Below are positions 45,005-56,475 of a stretch of DNA of 64,000 bases, in pieces (position 1 is the stretch's first letter; every line of letters begins with the position of its first letter). Under the pieces are notes generated by a model. The model was given only the letters and a program-made list of their open reading frames with translations, had not been told where the DNA came from and searched no databases. The DNA lies in contig NZ_JAKSYO010000069.1 of NCBI RefSeq assembly GCF_022829635.1, positions 1-64,000 on the forward strand, read 5' to 3'. A program made the translations under genes and the position numbers. This DNA is from Methylobacterium sp. E-066 (GTDB lineage: Bacteria; Pseudomonadota; Alphaproteobacteria; Rhizobiales; Beijerinckiaceae).

Positions 45005-46186
45005 TCACTCCGCCGGCAGGGTCCAGACCTTCTGCGGCCGCGCCAGGCCCCGCAGCTCGATGATGCCCACGGCTTCCAGCGCCCGGCTGCACCGCTCCGC
45101 GAACGAATCCGAGATCAGCAGCGCGTGCCCGAGCGCCTCGCACTGGCTCTCGATCCGGCTGGCCTCGTTCACCGCGCGCCCGATCACCGTGAAATCGAGG
45201 CGTCGCTCGGTGCCGACATTGCCGTAGACCACCGTGCCGAAATGCACGACGCAATCGGCCGTCAGCTCCGGTAGCCCCGCTTCGCGCCGCCGCCCGTTGA
45301 GCGCGGCGTTGGCCGCGAGTCCGTCCGCGGCGGCGTCGAGGGCGCGGCTGCAGACGGGGCAGGGGAGGATGCCGGCATCCGGGACCGGGAAGATCGCCAG
45401 GAAGCCGTCGCCGAGGAATTTCAGGATCTCACCGCCGTGCCGGGCCACCGGGTCGCCCAGCGCGTCGAAATGCTCGTTGAGCCACGTGACCATGTCGTAG
45501 GGGTCGGCCCGGTCGGACAGGGCCGTGAAGCCGCGCAGGTCCGTCAGCAGGATCGCGGCCGGAACGGCCCGTCCCTGGCCGCGCTGGATCTGGCCGTCCA
45601 GCACCCGATCCGCGGTGGAGCGCCCGAGATAGGTCGCCGTGACCTCGCGCAGGGTATGCCCCAAGCCGAGCTTGGCCACCGCCAGAGCGAGCACCGGCAG
45701 CACCTCCGCTATTGCTCTCAGGTCGGCCTCCGAGAAGCCGGACCGCGCCCGCGTGCAGAACGAGATCGCGACGCCGCGGAGCGCCGTGCCGGGCGCGAAG
45801 CCGACGATGTGGACCGCGTATTCGGTGCCGCCCTCGGCGCGGAGGTCGTGCAGGACTGGATAGTCGGTCTCCGGGCCGGAGATGTCGAGGCGCCAGCGCC
45901 CGAAGGTCTGCTCCCGCTCCAGCATCGCGAAGATCGGGCTGCGCAGCCAATCCGCCTCCTGCTCGGCGCCATGCGGGTTGGGCACGAAGCTGAGGCCCTG
46001 GCCGAGATGCCAGTTCAGGCTGACGCCGCGCACCATCGGGTCGATGGCCGGCGTCATGACGCTGACCCGCCAGAGCGGGACGCCGGACGCGCACAGGCCC
46101 TCGCAGACCCGGGCGAGCAGCGTGTCGTAATCGTCGGTCGCGGTGGCGTGCTCGGCGATCCAGCGCGTCAGGTCCGTCATGTCCAT
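45005..46186 (-). CDS. Class III adenylate/guanylate cyclase
   Basis: 393 aa. The C-terminal cyclase domain (about 200-390) has LTDLRGFTALSDRADPYDMVTWLNEHF with the first metal Asp, KFLGDGFLAIFP with the second, and VNEASRIESQC near the transition-state Asn/Arg. The N-terminal about 190 residues are not a membrane sensor and resemble a GAF-like ligand module (VPLWRVSVMTPAIDP). It may make cAMP; nucleotide choice cannot be settled. The gene is alone on the minus strand between eno and ftsB. Confidence 0.9.
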   Translation of the reverse strand: MDMTDLTRWIAEHATATDDYDTLLARVCEGLCASGVPLWRVSVMTPAIDPMVRGVSLNWHLGQGLSFVPNPHGAEQEADWLRSPIFAMLEREQTFGRWRLDISGPETDYPVLHDLRAEGGTEYAVHIVGFAPGTALRGVAISFCTRARSGFSEADLRAIAEVLPVLALAVAKLGLGHTLREVTATYLGRSTADRVLDGQIQRGQGRAVPAAILLTDLRGFTALSDRADPYDMVTWLNEHFDALGDPVARHGGEILKFLGDGFLAIFPVPDAGILPCPVCSRALDAAADGLAANAALNGRRREAGLPELTADCVVHFGTVVYGNVGTERRLDFTVIGRAVNEASRIESQCEALGHALLISDSFAERCSRALEAVGIIELRGLARPQKVWTLPAE

Positions 46187-46288
46187 CTGTGCGCGTGGGC
46201 TCCCGAGGTTCGGGCCGGATCATAGCCGAAGAGCACGATCCCACAGCCTCGAAAAGCTCCGTTAACCTTTCCGCGCGAGGCTCCCGCC

Positions 46289-46600
46289 ATGGTCGTCCGC
46301 CGCCGCGTCAGAATGGTCGTCTTGCCCCTGGGTCTCTGGACCCTGTCGGCGCTTGTGGTCGGCTTCTTCGTCTGGCAGGCCGAGAGCGGCAATCGCGGAC
46401 TCGAAGCCAAGAAGGTGCTGAAGATCCGCGCCTACGGCCTCACCCAGGAACTCGCCGCCGTCCGCGCGGAGCGCGCGACCTGGGAGCACCGGGTGGCGCT
46501 GCTCAAGAGCGACCAGATCGACCGCGATCTCCTGGAGGAACGGGCCCGGATCGTGCTCGGGCGGGTCCACGCCAACGACGTGGTCGTCATCACACCCTGA
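46289..46600 (+). CDS. FtsB/DivIC-type septum formation initiator
   Basis: 103 aa: one membrane helix (about 10-30, VLPLGLWTLSALVVGFFVWQ) followed by a coiled coil (LTQELAAVRAERATWEHRVALL) and the short FtsB tail DRDLLEERARIVLGRVHANDVVVI. Such proteins join FtsL and FtsQ in the divisome. In alphaproteobacteria this gene typically lies between eno and pdhA, as here. Small divergence from E. coli FtsB is normal. Confidence 0.9.
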   Translation: MVVRRRVRMVVLPLGLWTLSALVVGFFVWQAESGNRGLEAKKVLKIRAYGLTQELAAVRAERATWEHRVALLKSDQIDRDLLEERARIVLGRVHANDVVVITP

Positions 46601-46727
46601 CCGACACGCCGCGACTTTAGATCCCCTCTGACAAGAGCGGCGACCTGTCAGAGCGTCCACCCTCGCTTTCCCAACGGTGCTGTCCTACACCCCGTTCCAG
46701 TCGCGTGGAATCACGGGGAGAGCGCCG

Positions 46728-47816
46728 ATGGACGCCGCCAAGGAGCCTGCGAAGGACGCTTCGTCCTCGCAATCGCAGGTCGCGAGCCCGGAGGCTGGAA
46801 GCTCGCAGGCTGTCGAGGCGCACAAGCCCGCGCCCAACATGCCGCAATTCACCCGCGAAGAAGACCTCCACGCCTATCACGAGATGCTGCTGATCCGGCG
46901 TTTCGAGGAGAAGGCCGGCCAGCTCTACGGCATGGGCCTGATCGGCGGCTTCTGCCACCTCTATATCGGCCAGGAAGCCGTGGTAATCGGCATGCAGATG
47001 GCCTCGATCGACGGCGATCAGGTCATCACCGGCTACCGCGATCACGGCCACATGCTGGCCTGCGGCATGGACCCGAAGGGCGTCATGGCCGAGCTGACGG
47101 GCCGCCGGGGCGGCTACAGCCGCGGCAAGGGTGGCTCCATGCACATGTTCAGCCGCGAGAAGCAGTTCTTCGGCGGCCACGGCATCGTCGGCGCGCAGGT
47201 GTCGCTGGGCACCGGCCTCGCCTTCGCTGACCATTACCGGGAGAACGGCAAGGTCAGCCTCACCTATATGGGCGACGGCGCGGCCAACCAGGGCCAGGTC
47301 TACGAGAGCTTCAACATGGCGGCCCTCTGGAAGCTGCCGGTGGTCTACGTGATCGAGAACAACCGCTACGCCATGGGCACCTCGGTGGCCCGGGCCTCGG
47401 CGCAGACCGACTTCTCCAAGCGTGGCCTCTCCTTCGGCATTCCCGGCGAGCAGGTCGACGGCATGGATGTGCGCACCGTGCGCGAGGCGGCGGCGCGGGC
47501 AGTCGAGCATGCCCGCTCGGGCCAGGGCCCCTACATCCTGGAGATGCAGACCTACCGCTACCGCGGCCACTCCATGTCCGATCCGGCCAAGTACCGGACC
47601 AAGGACGAGGTCTCGAAGATGCGCGACGAGCACGACCCGATCGAGATGGTGCGCAAGCGCCTGCTCGAGCTGCACGGGGTGCCGGAGGCGGAGATCAAGG
47701 CGACCGACGCCAAGGTCCGCGAGACCGTGAACGCGGCGGCCGAGTTCGCCACCAACGATCCCGAGCCGGATCCCGCCGAGCTCTGGACCGACATCCTGCT
47801 GGAAGCGCACGCCTAG
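46728..47816 (+). CDS. pdhA: Pyruvate dehydrogenase E1 component, alpha subunit
   Basis: 362 aa. Thiamine-diphosphate motif GDGAANQGQVYESFNMAALWKLPVVYVIENN and the phosphorylation-loop-like YRYRGHSMSDPAKYRTKDEV are typical. About 45 N-terminal residues rich in Ala/Ser/Pro precede the core. The ATG at 46728 has GGGGAGA upstream. First gene of the operon pdhA-pdhB-DUF5076-uma2-pdhC-lpd. Confidence 0.96.
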   Translation: MDAAKEPAKDASSSQSQVASPEAGSSQAVEAHKPAPNMPQFTREEDLHAYHEMLLIRRFEEKAGQLYGMGLIGGFCHLYIGQEAVVIGMQMASIDGDQVITGYRDHGHMLACGMDPKGVMAELTGRRGGYSRGKGGSMHMFSREKQFFGGHGIVGAQVSLGTGLAFADHYRENGKVSLTYMGDGAANQGQVYESFNMAALWKLPVVYVIENNRYAMGTSVARASAQTDFSKRGLSFGIPGEQVDGMDVRTVREAAARAVEHARSGQGPYILEMQTYRYRGHSMSDPAKYRTKDEVSKMRDEHDPIEMVRKRLLELHGVPEAEIKATDAKVRETVNAAAEFATNDPEPDPAELWTDILLEAHA

Positions 47817-47870
47817 CGCGTTCCCGAAACACTGGCCGCCCCTACCGAAAAGACGACCGCAGAGCTGAGC

Positions 47871-49316
<1,446 letters not shown>

Positions 49317-49386
49317 CGGGCGTCGCGGGCGGACAGGCCGCCCCGTCCTCCCGCCCCGTCCGGGTTCGGAGACCAGCCGGCGCACC

Positions 49387-49674
49387 ATGAGCCAGGATCC
49401 CACACAGGACTTCGTCGAACTCGCCATCCCGCCGGACGCCCGCGCGCAGGGCGGCATCGAGGTGCTGCGCGCGGCCGTGGTGGACGGGGCTGTGAGCGTG
49501 GCCCTGCGCCGGTCCTTCGACGATCCCGCGACCTGGGGGCGGCTGCTGATCGACCTCGGCCGACAGGCGGCCCGCGCCTACGCGCTGGAGACCGACATGT
49601 CGGAGGAGGAGGCGTTCGAGCGCATCCGCGCCGGCTGGGAGGCCGAGGGGCTCGACCCCGGCGGCTTCAACTAG
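49387..49674 (+). CDS. DUF5076 protein
   Basis: 95 aa, acidic. It matches the DUF5076 pattern (LAIPPDARAQGGIEVLRAAVVDGAVSVALRRSFDDPATWGRLLIDLGRQAARAYA). Function unknown; small proteins of this family are often found next to pyruvate dehydrogenase genes in Rhizobiales. It lies 70 bases after pdhB and 2 bases before the Uma2-type gene. Confidence 0.75.
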   Translation: MSQDPTQDFVELAIPPDARAQGGIEVLRAAVVDGAVSVALRRSFDDPATWGRLLIDLGRQAARAYALETDMSEEEAFERIRAGWEAEGLDPGGFN

Positions 49675-49676
49675 CG

Positions 49677-50282
49677 ATGGTGCCGACCATGGCTGTGGCC
49701 GCTCTCCGTTCGGCGACCTACGCGGATCTCATGGCGGTGCCGGAGCATCTCGTGGCCGAGATCATCGATGGGGTGCTGGAGACGCATCCGCGGCCATGCC
49801 CACAGCATGCGCTGGCGGCATCGGATCTCAACACTGTGCTGGGTCCACCTTTCCGCCAGGGACGCGGCGGTCCCGGCGGCTGGCTCTTTATGGTCGAGCC
49901 GGAGCTTCATCTCGGCCCCCATGTGGTCGTTCCGGACCTCGCCGGATGGCGCCGCCATCGGATGCCATCCATGCCGGAGGCCGCTTTTATTGAGACCCCG
50001 CCGGACTGGGTGTGCGAAATCCTCTCGCCGTCCACCATGAGCCTCGACCGCGGTCCCAAGCGCCGCATCTACGCCGAGGCCGGGATCGGCCACCTCTGGC
50101 TGCTCGATCCGGGCGAAGGTTTCCTGGAAGGCTTTGCCCTCGCCGACGGGCGCTGGGTGGTTTTGGCCACGATCCAGCGCAGCGAGACCGTGGCGCTCGC
50201 GCCGTTCGACGCTGTCCCGTTCCCCCTCGACGACTTGTTTCCCTTCGACGATCCGGCCGCCCCGGCCTTGCCCGAGACCTGA
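49677..50282 (+). CDS. Uma2-family (DUF820) putative endonuclease
   Basis: 201 aa of the PD-(D/E)XK-like Uma2 family: YADLMAVPEHLVAEIIDGVLE at the start, VEPELHLGPHVVVPDLAGWRRHRMP (catalytic Asp), WVCEILSPSTMSLDRGPKRRIYAEAGIGHLWLLDP (Glu and the conserved KR..YA.AGI..LWL). No known cellular role. It sits in the pdh operon 4 bases before pdhC, where core complexes have no such gene, so it is probably a later insertion. An alternative ATG is at 49689. Confidence 0.85.
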   Translation: MVPTMAVAALRSATYADLMAVPEHLVAEIIDGVLETHPRPCPQHALAASDLNTVLGPPFRQGRGGPGGWLFMVEPELHLGPHVVVPDLAGWRRHRMPSMPEAAFIETPPDWVCEILSPSTMSLDRGPKRRIYAEAGIGHLWLLDPGEGFLEGFALADGRWVVLATIQRSETVALAPFDAVPFPLDDLFPFDDPAAPALPET

Positions 50283-50286
50283 TGCC

Positions 50287-51702
50287 ATGCCGATCAACGT
50301 GCTCATGCCCGCCCTCTCGCCGACCATGGAGAAGGGCAACCTCGCCAAGTGGCTGAAGAAGGAGGGCGACGCCGTGAAATCCGGCGACGTGCTCGCCGAG
50401 ATCGAGACCGACAAGGCGACCATGGAGGTCGAGGCCATCGACGAGGGCGTGCTCGCCAAGATCGTCGTGCCCGAGGGCACCGCCGACGTGCCGGTCAACG
50501 ACCTGATCGCGGTGATCGCCGCGGAGGGCGAGGATCCGTCGAGCGTGCAGGCCGCGAGCGGCACCAACGGCAAGGCTGCGCCGGAGGCCAAGTCCGAGGC
50601 GAAATCCGCCGCCGCGCCGGCCCCGGCCGACCAGAACACCACGCCCGGCGGCGGCCACATGTCCTACGAGCGGGTGAACGAGGCGCCGGAGGGCGCTCAG
50701 CCCGGCGGCAGCCCGCAGCCCCAGGGGGCAGGCGGCCGGGTGTTCGCCTCGCCGCTCGCGCGCCGGATCGCCAAGCAGGAGGGCGTCGACCTCGCCGCCG
50801 TGGAGGGCAGCGGCCCGCACGGCCGGATCATCGCCCGGGACGTGCAGGCCGCCAAGGCCTCCGGCGGCACCAAGGCGCCGGCGCCGCAGGCCGCCGCCGA
50901 GGCGCCCAAGGCGGCCGCCCCGGCCCCGAAGGCCGCCTCCGCGGGCGGGGCGCCGGCCGGCCTCAGCCTCGATCAGGTCCGGGGCTTCTACGCCAAGGGC
51001 TCCTACGAGGAGGTGCCGCTGGACGGCATGCGCAAGACCATCGCCAAGCGCCTCACCGAGGCGATGCAGGTGGCCCCGCACTTCTACCTCACCGTGGATT
51101 GCGAGCTCGACGCGCTGATGAAGCTGCGCGAGACGCTCAACGCCTCCGCGGGCAAGGACAAGGACGGCAAGCCGGCCTTCAAGCTCTCGGTGAACGACTT
51201 CGTCATCAAGGCGATGGGCCTGGCGCTCACCCGCGTGCCCGCCGCCAACGCGGTCTGGGCCGAGGACCGGGTGCTGCGCTTCAAGCAGGCCGAGGTCGGC
51301 GTCGCGGTGGCGATCGACGGTGGGCTGTTCACCCCGGTGATCCGCCGGGCCGACGAGAAGACGCTGTCCACCATCTCGAAGGAGATGAAGGACTTCGCCG
51401 CCCGGGCGCGTGCGAAGAAGCTCAAGCCGGAAGAATACCAGGGCGGCGTCACCTCGGTGTCGAACCTCGGCATGTTCGGGATCAAGCACTTCACCGCGGT
51501 GATCAACCCACCGCAATCCAGCATCCTGGCGGTGGGCGCCGGCGAGAAGCGCGTCGTCGTAAAGGATGGCGCCCCCGCGGTGGTCCAGGTGATGACCGCC
51601 ACCCTGTCCTGTGACCACCGCGTCCTCGACGGCGCGCTCGGCGCGGAGCTGATCGCGGCCTTCAAGGGGCTGATCGAGAACCCGATGGGCATGTTGGTCT
51701 AA
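50287..51702 (+). CDS. pdhC: Dihydrolipoamide acetyltransferase (E2)
   Basis: 471 aa. Lipoyl domain 1-80 (Lys43), linker, peripheral-subunit-binding domain about 150-185 (VFASPLARRIAKQEGVDLAAVEGSG), second Ala/Pro linker and the acyltransferase core from about 235 with the catalytic ending CDHRVLDGALGAELI. It transfers acetyl from lipoate to CoA. Only one lipoyl domain is present because PdhB carries another. The ATG at 50287 lies 4 bases after the Uma2-type stop. Confidence 0.96.
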   Translation: MPINVLMPALSPTMEKGNLAKWLKKEGDAVKSGDVLAEIETDKATMEVEAIDEGVLAKIVVPEGTADVPVNDLIAVIAAEGEDPSSVQAASGTNGKAAPEAKSEAKSAAAPAPADQNTTPGGGHMSYERVNEAPEGAQPGGSPQPQGAGGRVFASPLARRIAKQEGVDLAAVEGSGPHGRIIARDVQAAKASGGTKAPAPQAAAEAPKAAAPAPKAASAGGAPAGLSLDQVRGFYAKGSYEEVPLDGMRKTIAKRLTEAMQVAPHFYLTVDCELDALMKLRETLNASAGKDKDGKPAFKLSVNDFVIKAMGLALTRVPAANAVWAEDRVLRFKQAEVGVAVAIDGGLFTPVIRRADEKTLSTISKEMKDFAARARAKKLKPEEYQGGVTSVSNLGMFGIKHFTAVINPPQSSILAVGAGEKRVVVKDGAPAVVQVMTATLSCDHRVLDGALGAELIAAFKGLIENPMGMLV

Positions 51703-51715
51703 GCCGGAGCACGCA

Positions 51716-53155
<1,440 letters not shown>

Positions 53156-53849
53156 GACCTGAAACGGGCTGAAAGCTCCTTCAAAACAAGCTGTTAGCCG
53201 CAACAGGGTAAGCAGCAGATTGCTCAACGGTCAAGGCTCGGAGGGGTGCGTAGCGTCCCTCCTGCGGCCCTTCAGTGTGCCCAGATTGTGCCAGCGGTGT
53301 GCTTCGGTGCTAGTCCGTGGCGTCCCGGATCGGGTTGTTTGCAGCCGGACATTCCGCGATTCTGGCCAGCTTATTGGTTGAGCGTCTTGGCCGTTGTTGA
53401 GCGCCGCTCCGCCGTTTGAAACCCAGATCGGAGGTATTCGGGAGGCAGCAGGATGCCGACGTTCCCCTTCATGAAGCGGCAACCCAAGCGCCACGTAGGA
53501 TGAGTATCAAGCCTAGAAGAAGGGTCAGGCCGAAGCCATGACACATTGGCCTCAGATGGCTCGCTCTTAACCCTCCAGCTGCGAGAACAGCGCATCGCTG
53601 TCCCCGCTCGTCAGACGCGGAGAGAGTTGACGGAAGGACCACCGAGCATCGGGCGAAGCCCTATCGAACCGGAGCACCGCGTCTGAGCGGTTCGAGTCCC
53701 ACTTGGTCGGAACGACGGGTGTGATCTGATCACCCTTCAAGGACGGGATTAGGTCTATAGCGGAGACTTTGTGCTTTCAGCGGACGATCCGAAGCACCTT
53801 CAACTATGTCGATTGCCACTTGGTACAGGTTTGCAGCATGCACTGAGAA
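53156..53849. other. Gap at the core/accessory junction
   Basis: About 690 bp after lpdA with no gene I can support. GC content begins to fall here. GGTTCGAGTCCCAC at 53688-53701 resembles a tRNA T-loop but its stem does not pair. No clear lpdA terminator was seen. Confidence 0.5.
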
Positions 53850-55067
53850 ATGTGGGAGATGAACACCACACCCGCTCTCAGGGGCGATAACCGATTGGGC
53901 TCTGATGAGGAGAGCACGAGCGATCCCTCGCTGACCAGACATCTGGGGGTGAAGTTCGACGTGCTCAGCGATGCCCTTCTGTTCAAACTTACGTGGGGAT
54001 GCTATCCATCCGCACAAGAACAAAAAGCGAACATCTCTTGTGATGGGAGCGGGTGCTCGCTAAGGTTGTCGCAGGTCAATGCATATTCGATGGCACCCAT
54101 GCGAGCAGACGAGCGACGGATTTACTATTATGATCTGATGATCGGCAAGCGCGAAAAATCCTCACATGTGCCAACTCTGAGAGAGTTGTTCGACTTATGG
54201 CAGGAACGGACACAAGCAAAAAATGCATTTCACGTGCTTCAGGACGAAAAAGTAATATATCAAATCAATGATGCGAGGCTCAACAATACGCAGGACAAGA
54301 TCACGCTACTGATCTCAGTAATTGATAAACTCATGCCCGACGCCGCCTATGCAGACATGCAAACCCGTGTGACAACTGTCATGAAGAAAACAGCACAGCA
54401 AGGCGGGAACTTGTCTGCGCATCTTGTAATAAACATCGACCCTTACAAGACTAACACGCATTTATGCTTGCTAGAAGGCGTAAGAAGGCTCAATGCAACA
54501 AGCATATATCGGTTGCTCAACAGACTGATCCGGGATGCGCATCAAACAGATAACATGCGCTTTTCATACCCTGATCCGGGCGGCGCCAAGACGCGCGACG
54601 GCGCACCCAAGCGCCACTCCTATTTACCTCTGGTCCGTTTGAACGGACATCCCTCGCCAACACTAATCCGCGACCTCGAAAACGGACACATTCGCAACAT
54701 CAAACTTACCAAAACTAAAGAAGCCACTGCATTCTCGGACAGTGAGTTTCTGACTGAAGAAAGTTATGAATTGACCTTGGGCATAAAGCCAGAGGTCGAT
54801 CGCAAGGGCCTCTTTGCCAAGATATTGGGCGCCGTAACCAAACACAAAGACGATTACAAGACCGGACGAATTGCTTTCACCGATCAAAACAGAAATAATC
54901 ACAATTTGGAATTCGATGTCGAAACGGGCGAGCCTGCATCGGAGGATTTTATCAAGTACACGACCTTGAGGAAGATTAACCCGCCATTGGCTGATGCCTC
55001 CCCCACCATAGTCGGGCATATGGAAGCAGAAATGCTGGCCCTGCTGGCCGTCGGCCCCGGAGCGTGA
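53850..55067 (+). CDS. Unrecognised soluble protein, partner of a 4-TM protein
   Basis: Up to 405 aa, no membrane segment, no domain I recognise. It reads as an alpha/beta protein: RRIYYYDLMIGKREKSSHVPTLRELFDLW near residue 90, a regulated-looking middle (NLSAHLVINIDPYKTNTHLCLLEGVRRLNATSIYRLLNRLI) and FLTEESYELTLGIKPEVDRKGLFAKILG. An ATG at 54090 just before MRADERRIYYYD may be the true start (325 aa). Its codon use and GC are lower than in the core genes. The stop is 3 bases from the start of the next gene, so the two form one operon. The arrangement recalls membrane-associated phage-defence cassettes, but no homology can be claimed. Confidence 0.6.
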   Translation: MWEMNTTPALRGDNRLGSDEESTSDPSLTRHLGVKFDVLSDALLFKLTWGCYPSAQEQKANISCDGSGCSLRLSQVNAYSMAPMRADERRIYYYDLMIGKREKSSHVPTLRELFDLWQERTQAKNAFHVLQDEKVIYQINDARLNNTQDKITLLISVIDKLMPDAAYADMQTRVTTVMKKTAQQGGNLSAHLVINIDPYKTNTHLCLLEGVRRLNATSIYRLLNRLIRDAHQTDNMRFSYPDPGGAKTRDGAPKRHSYLPLVRLNGHPSPTLIRDLENGHIRNIKLTKTKEATAFSDSEFLTEESYELTLGIKPEVDRKGLFAKILGAVTKHKDDYKTGRIAFTDQNRNNHNLEFDVETGEPASEDFIKYTTLRKINPPLADASPTIVGHMEAEMLALLAVGPGA

Positions 55068-55070
55068 GCG

Positions 55071-55667
55071 GTGATCTGGTATCAAATAAAGCGACCATTT
55101 GCATTCCTTCGGATCAGGAACACTGAGTTGATGGTGTTGCGCACCACCATTCCTGCGGTTGTTACCGCGTTTGCTTGCATTATATATTGGGCGTCACCGT
55201 ACAAACCAGAAATTATAGGCGACAAGCATTATGTCGATTACGTTCTACAAATTGTTGGCAGCCTGCCCGGGTTCTACATTGCGGCTTTGGCCGCGGCCGC
55301 CACATTCAGCAACAGAAGCCTAGATGAGGAAATGGGCGGCAAAAATGTTCCTATGCTCGACATTCAAAGAGGCGGGGAGACGTTCAACGTAGCACTCACA
55401 CTCCGCGTATTCATGTGTCATCTTTTCGCCTATCTATGCGCGTTATCTTTCCTCACTTGTGTTATCGGCGTTTCCATTATGGAGTTTGCGCCAATACTAA
55501 AGCAAATCGAGGCCGAAAACGCTCATCATTCGGTCGCCGCGCCGGTTGCGTTTACGTTTAAGTATGCAGTCGTCGGCTGGTTTACTTTTTGCCTGGTGCG
55601 CATCGTCACGATAACGCTCCACGGCCTGTTCTTTCTGATAGAGCGGATGCATCAGGAGAACCGCTAA
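55071..55667 (+). CDS. Four-helix membrane protein of a two-gene cassette
   Basis: 198 aa beginning at GTG, 3 bases after the upstream stop. Four membrane helices are evident: about 22-41 (VLRTTIPAVVTAFACIIYWA), 58-80, 109-136 and 155-186. Between helices 2 and 3 lies a soluble stretch (NRSLDEEMGGKNVPMLDIQR). No transporter or enzyme motif seen. Size and topology are like those of small membrane effectors or anchors in two-gene defence systems such as Kiwa (KwaA), but this is an analogy only. Confidence 0.65.
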   Translation: MIWYQIKRPFAFLRIRNTELMVLRTTIPAVVTAFACIIYWASPYKPEIIGDKHYVDYVLQIVGSLPGFYIAALAAAATFSNRSLDEEMGGKNVPMLDIQRGGETFNVALTLRVFMCHLFAYLCALSFLTCVIGVSIMEFAPILKQIEAENAHHSVAAPVAFTFKYAVVGWFTFCLVRIVTITLHGLFFLIERMHQENR

Positions 55668-55928
55668 AACCTTCCCCAAACGATTAAGTCGCGTCCTCTA
55701 GCAGGTACGACTCTCGTTAACTCACGTCGCTCCTTTTCAGGAGAAGGATGGCTCGGTCCGGATGAGCGGGTTTACTGCTTGTGAACGTCATAGCCGCGAC
55801 GGATAGTGGCCTTGTTCCGACAGCCGCACCACGTAGATTTGCTGAGAGGGAACCAACAGCGGTTCACATGATGCGTCGACAAACGTTTTCCGGAGCAGTC
55901 CTGGTGTGGATCATAAGCCCTGCATAGC

Positions 55929-56309
55929 TTGGGCGGCAGGCAATCCGGCTTCCGTACCAGCCAAGTACGACGGCCGATGGAATATCGATGTGACCACCAT
56001 ATCTTTGAAAGTTGGACCGTCTCACAGATGGATCTTGCCGGAAGCACCTTCGTCGCTCAACGCGCCCCATGGCGCTTCGTGACCGTAAGCATTGACGCCA
56101 TGCGCTTCCTCAGGCCGATCGAGGTTGGTGACGAGGAAAGCGTCTACTGCATTCTTCAGGAGGAAGGCGACACGTCCATAGCGGTGAAGATCGAGACCTG
56201 GGTTCGGGACCGGTCCGGCACAAACCCGGAGAAGGTAACCGAGGGCGTGTTCACCTACTTATTTTTGAGTGAAAAGGAAAAAGCTTATAATATTGATGTC
56301 GGCCGATAA
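55929..56309 (+). pseudogene. Decayed acyl-CoA thioesterase (hotdog fold)
   Basis: From about residue 25 the reading frame matches the YciA-type acyl-CoA thioesterases: WTVSQMDLAGSTFVAQRAPWRFVTVSIDAMRFLRPIEVGDEESVYC. The segment before it, which should read like NGDIFGGW and carry the conserved N-terminal strand, is garbled (HHIFESW), and the upstream codons show no family match, so the N-terminus is lost or frameshifted. The C-terminal end is also short (YLFLSEKEKAYNID). Possibly still expressed from ATG 55977, but probably not active. Confidence 0.65.
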
Positions 56310-56475
56310 CGGAAAGTCGAAGAGGCGGCTGTCGTTAACAAGGGTGTACTCTCAAACAAATACGCAATTAACAGTGATCGAAAAAGACCGAGATTTTTTG
56401 AATTGCCCCAAGGGAGATCGATGACCTGTATTCGAACATGGGTCTGATCACAATCCGCTTATATAGTAATAGAGT

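Noticed and set aside
53688-53701. GGTTCGAGTCCCAC, like a tRNA T-arm and possible island att site
   Set aside because: The bases around the loop do not form a T-stem and no acceptor or anticodon arm can be drawn.
53850-55667. Calling the two-gene cassette Kiwa
   Set aside because: Only the size and topology of the membrane protein resemble KwaA; gene order differs and no sequence match can be shown.
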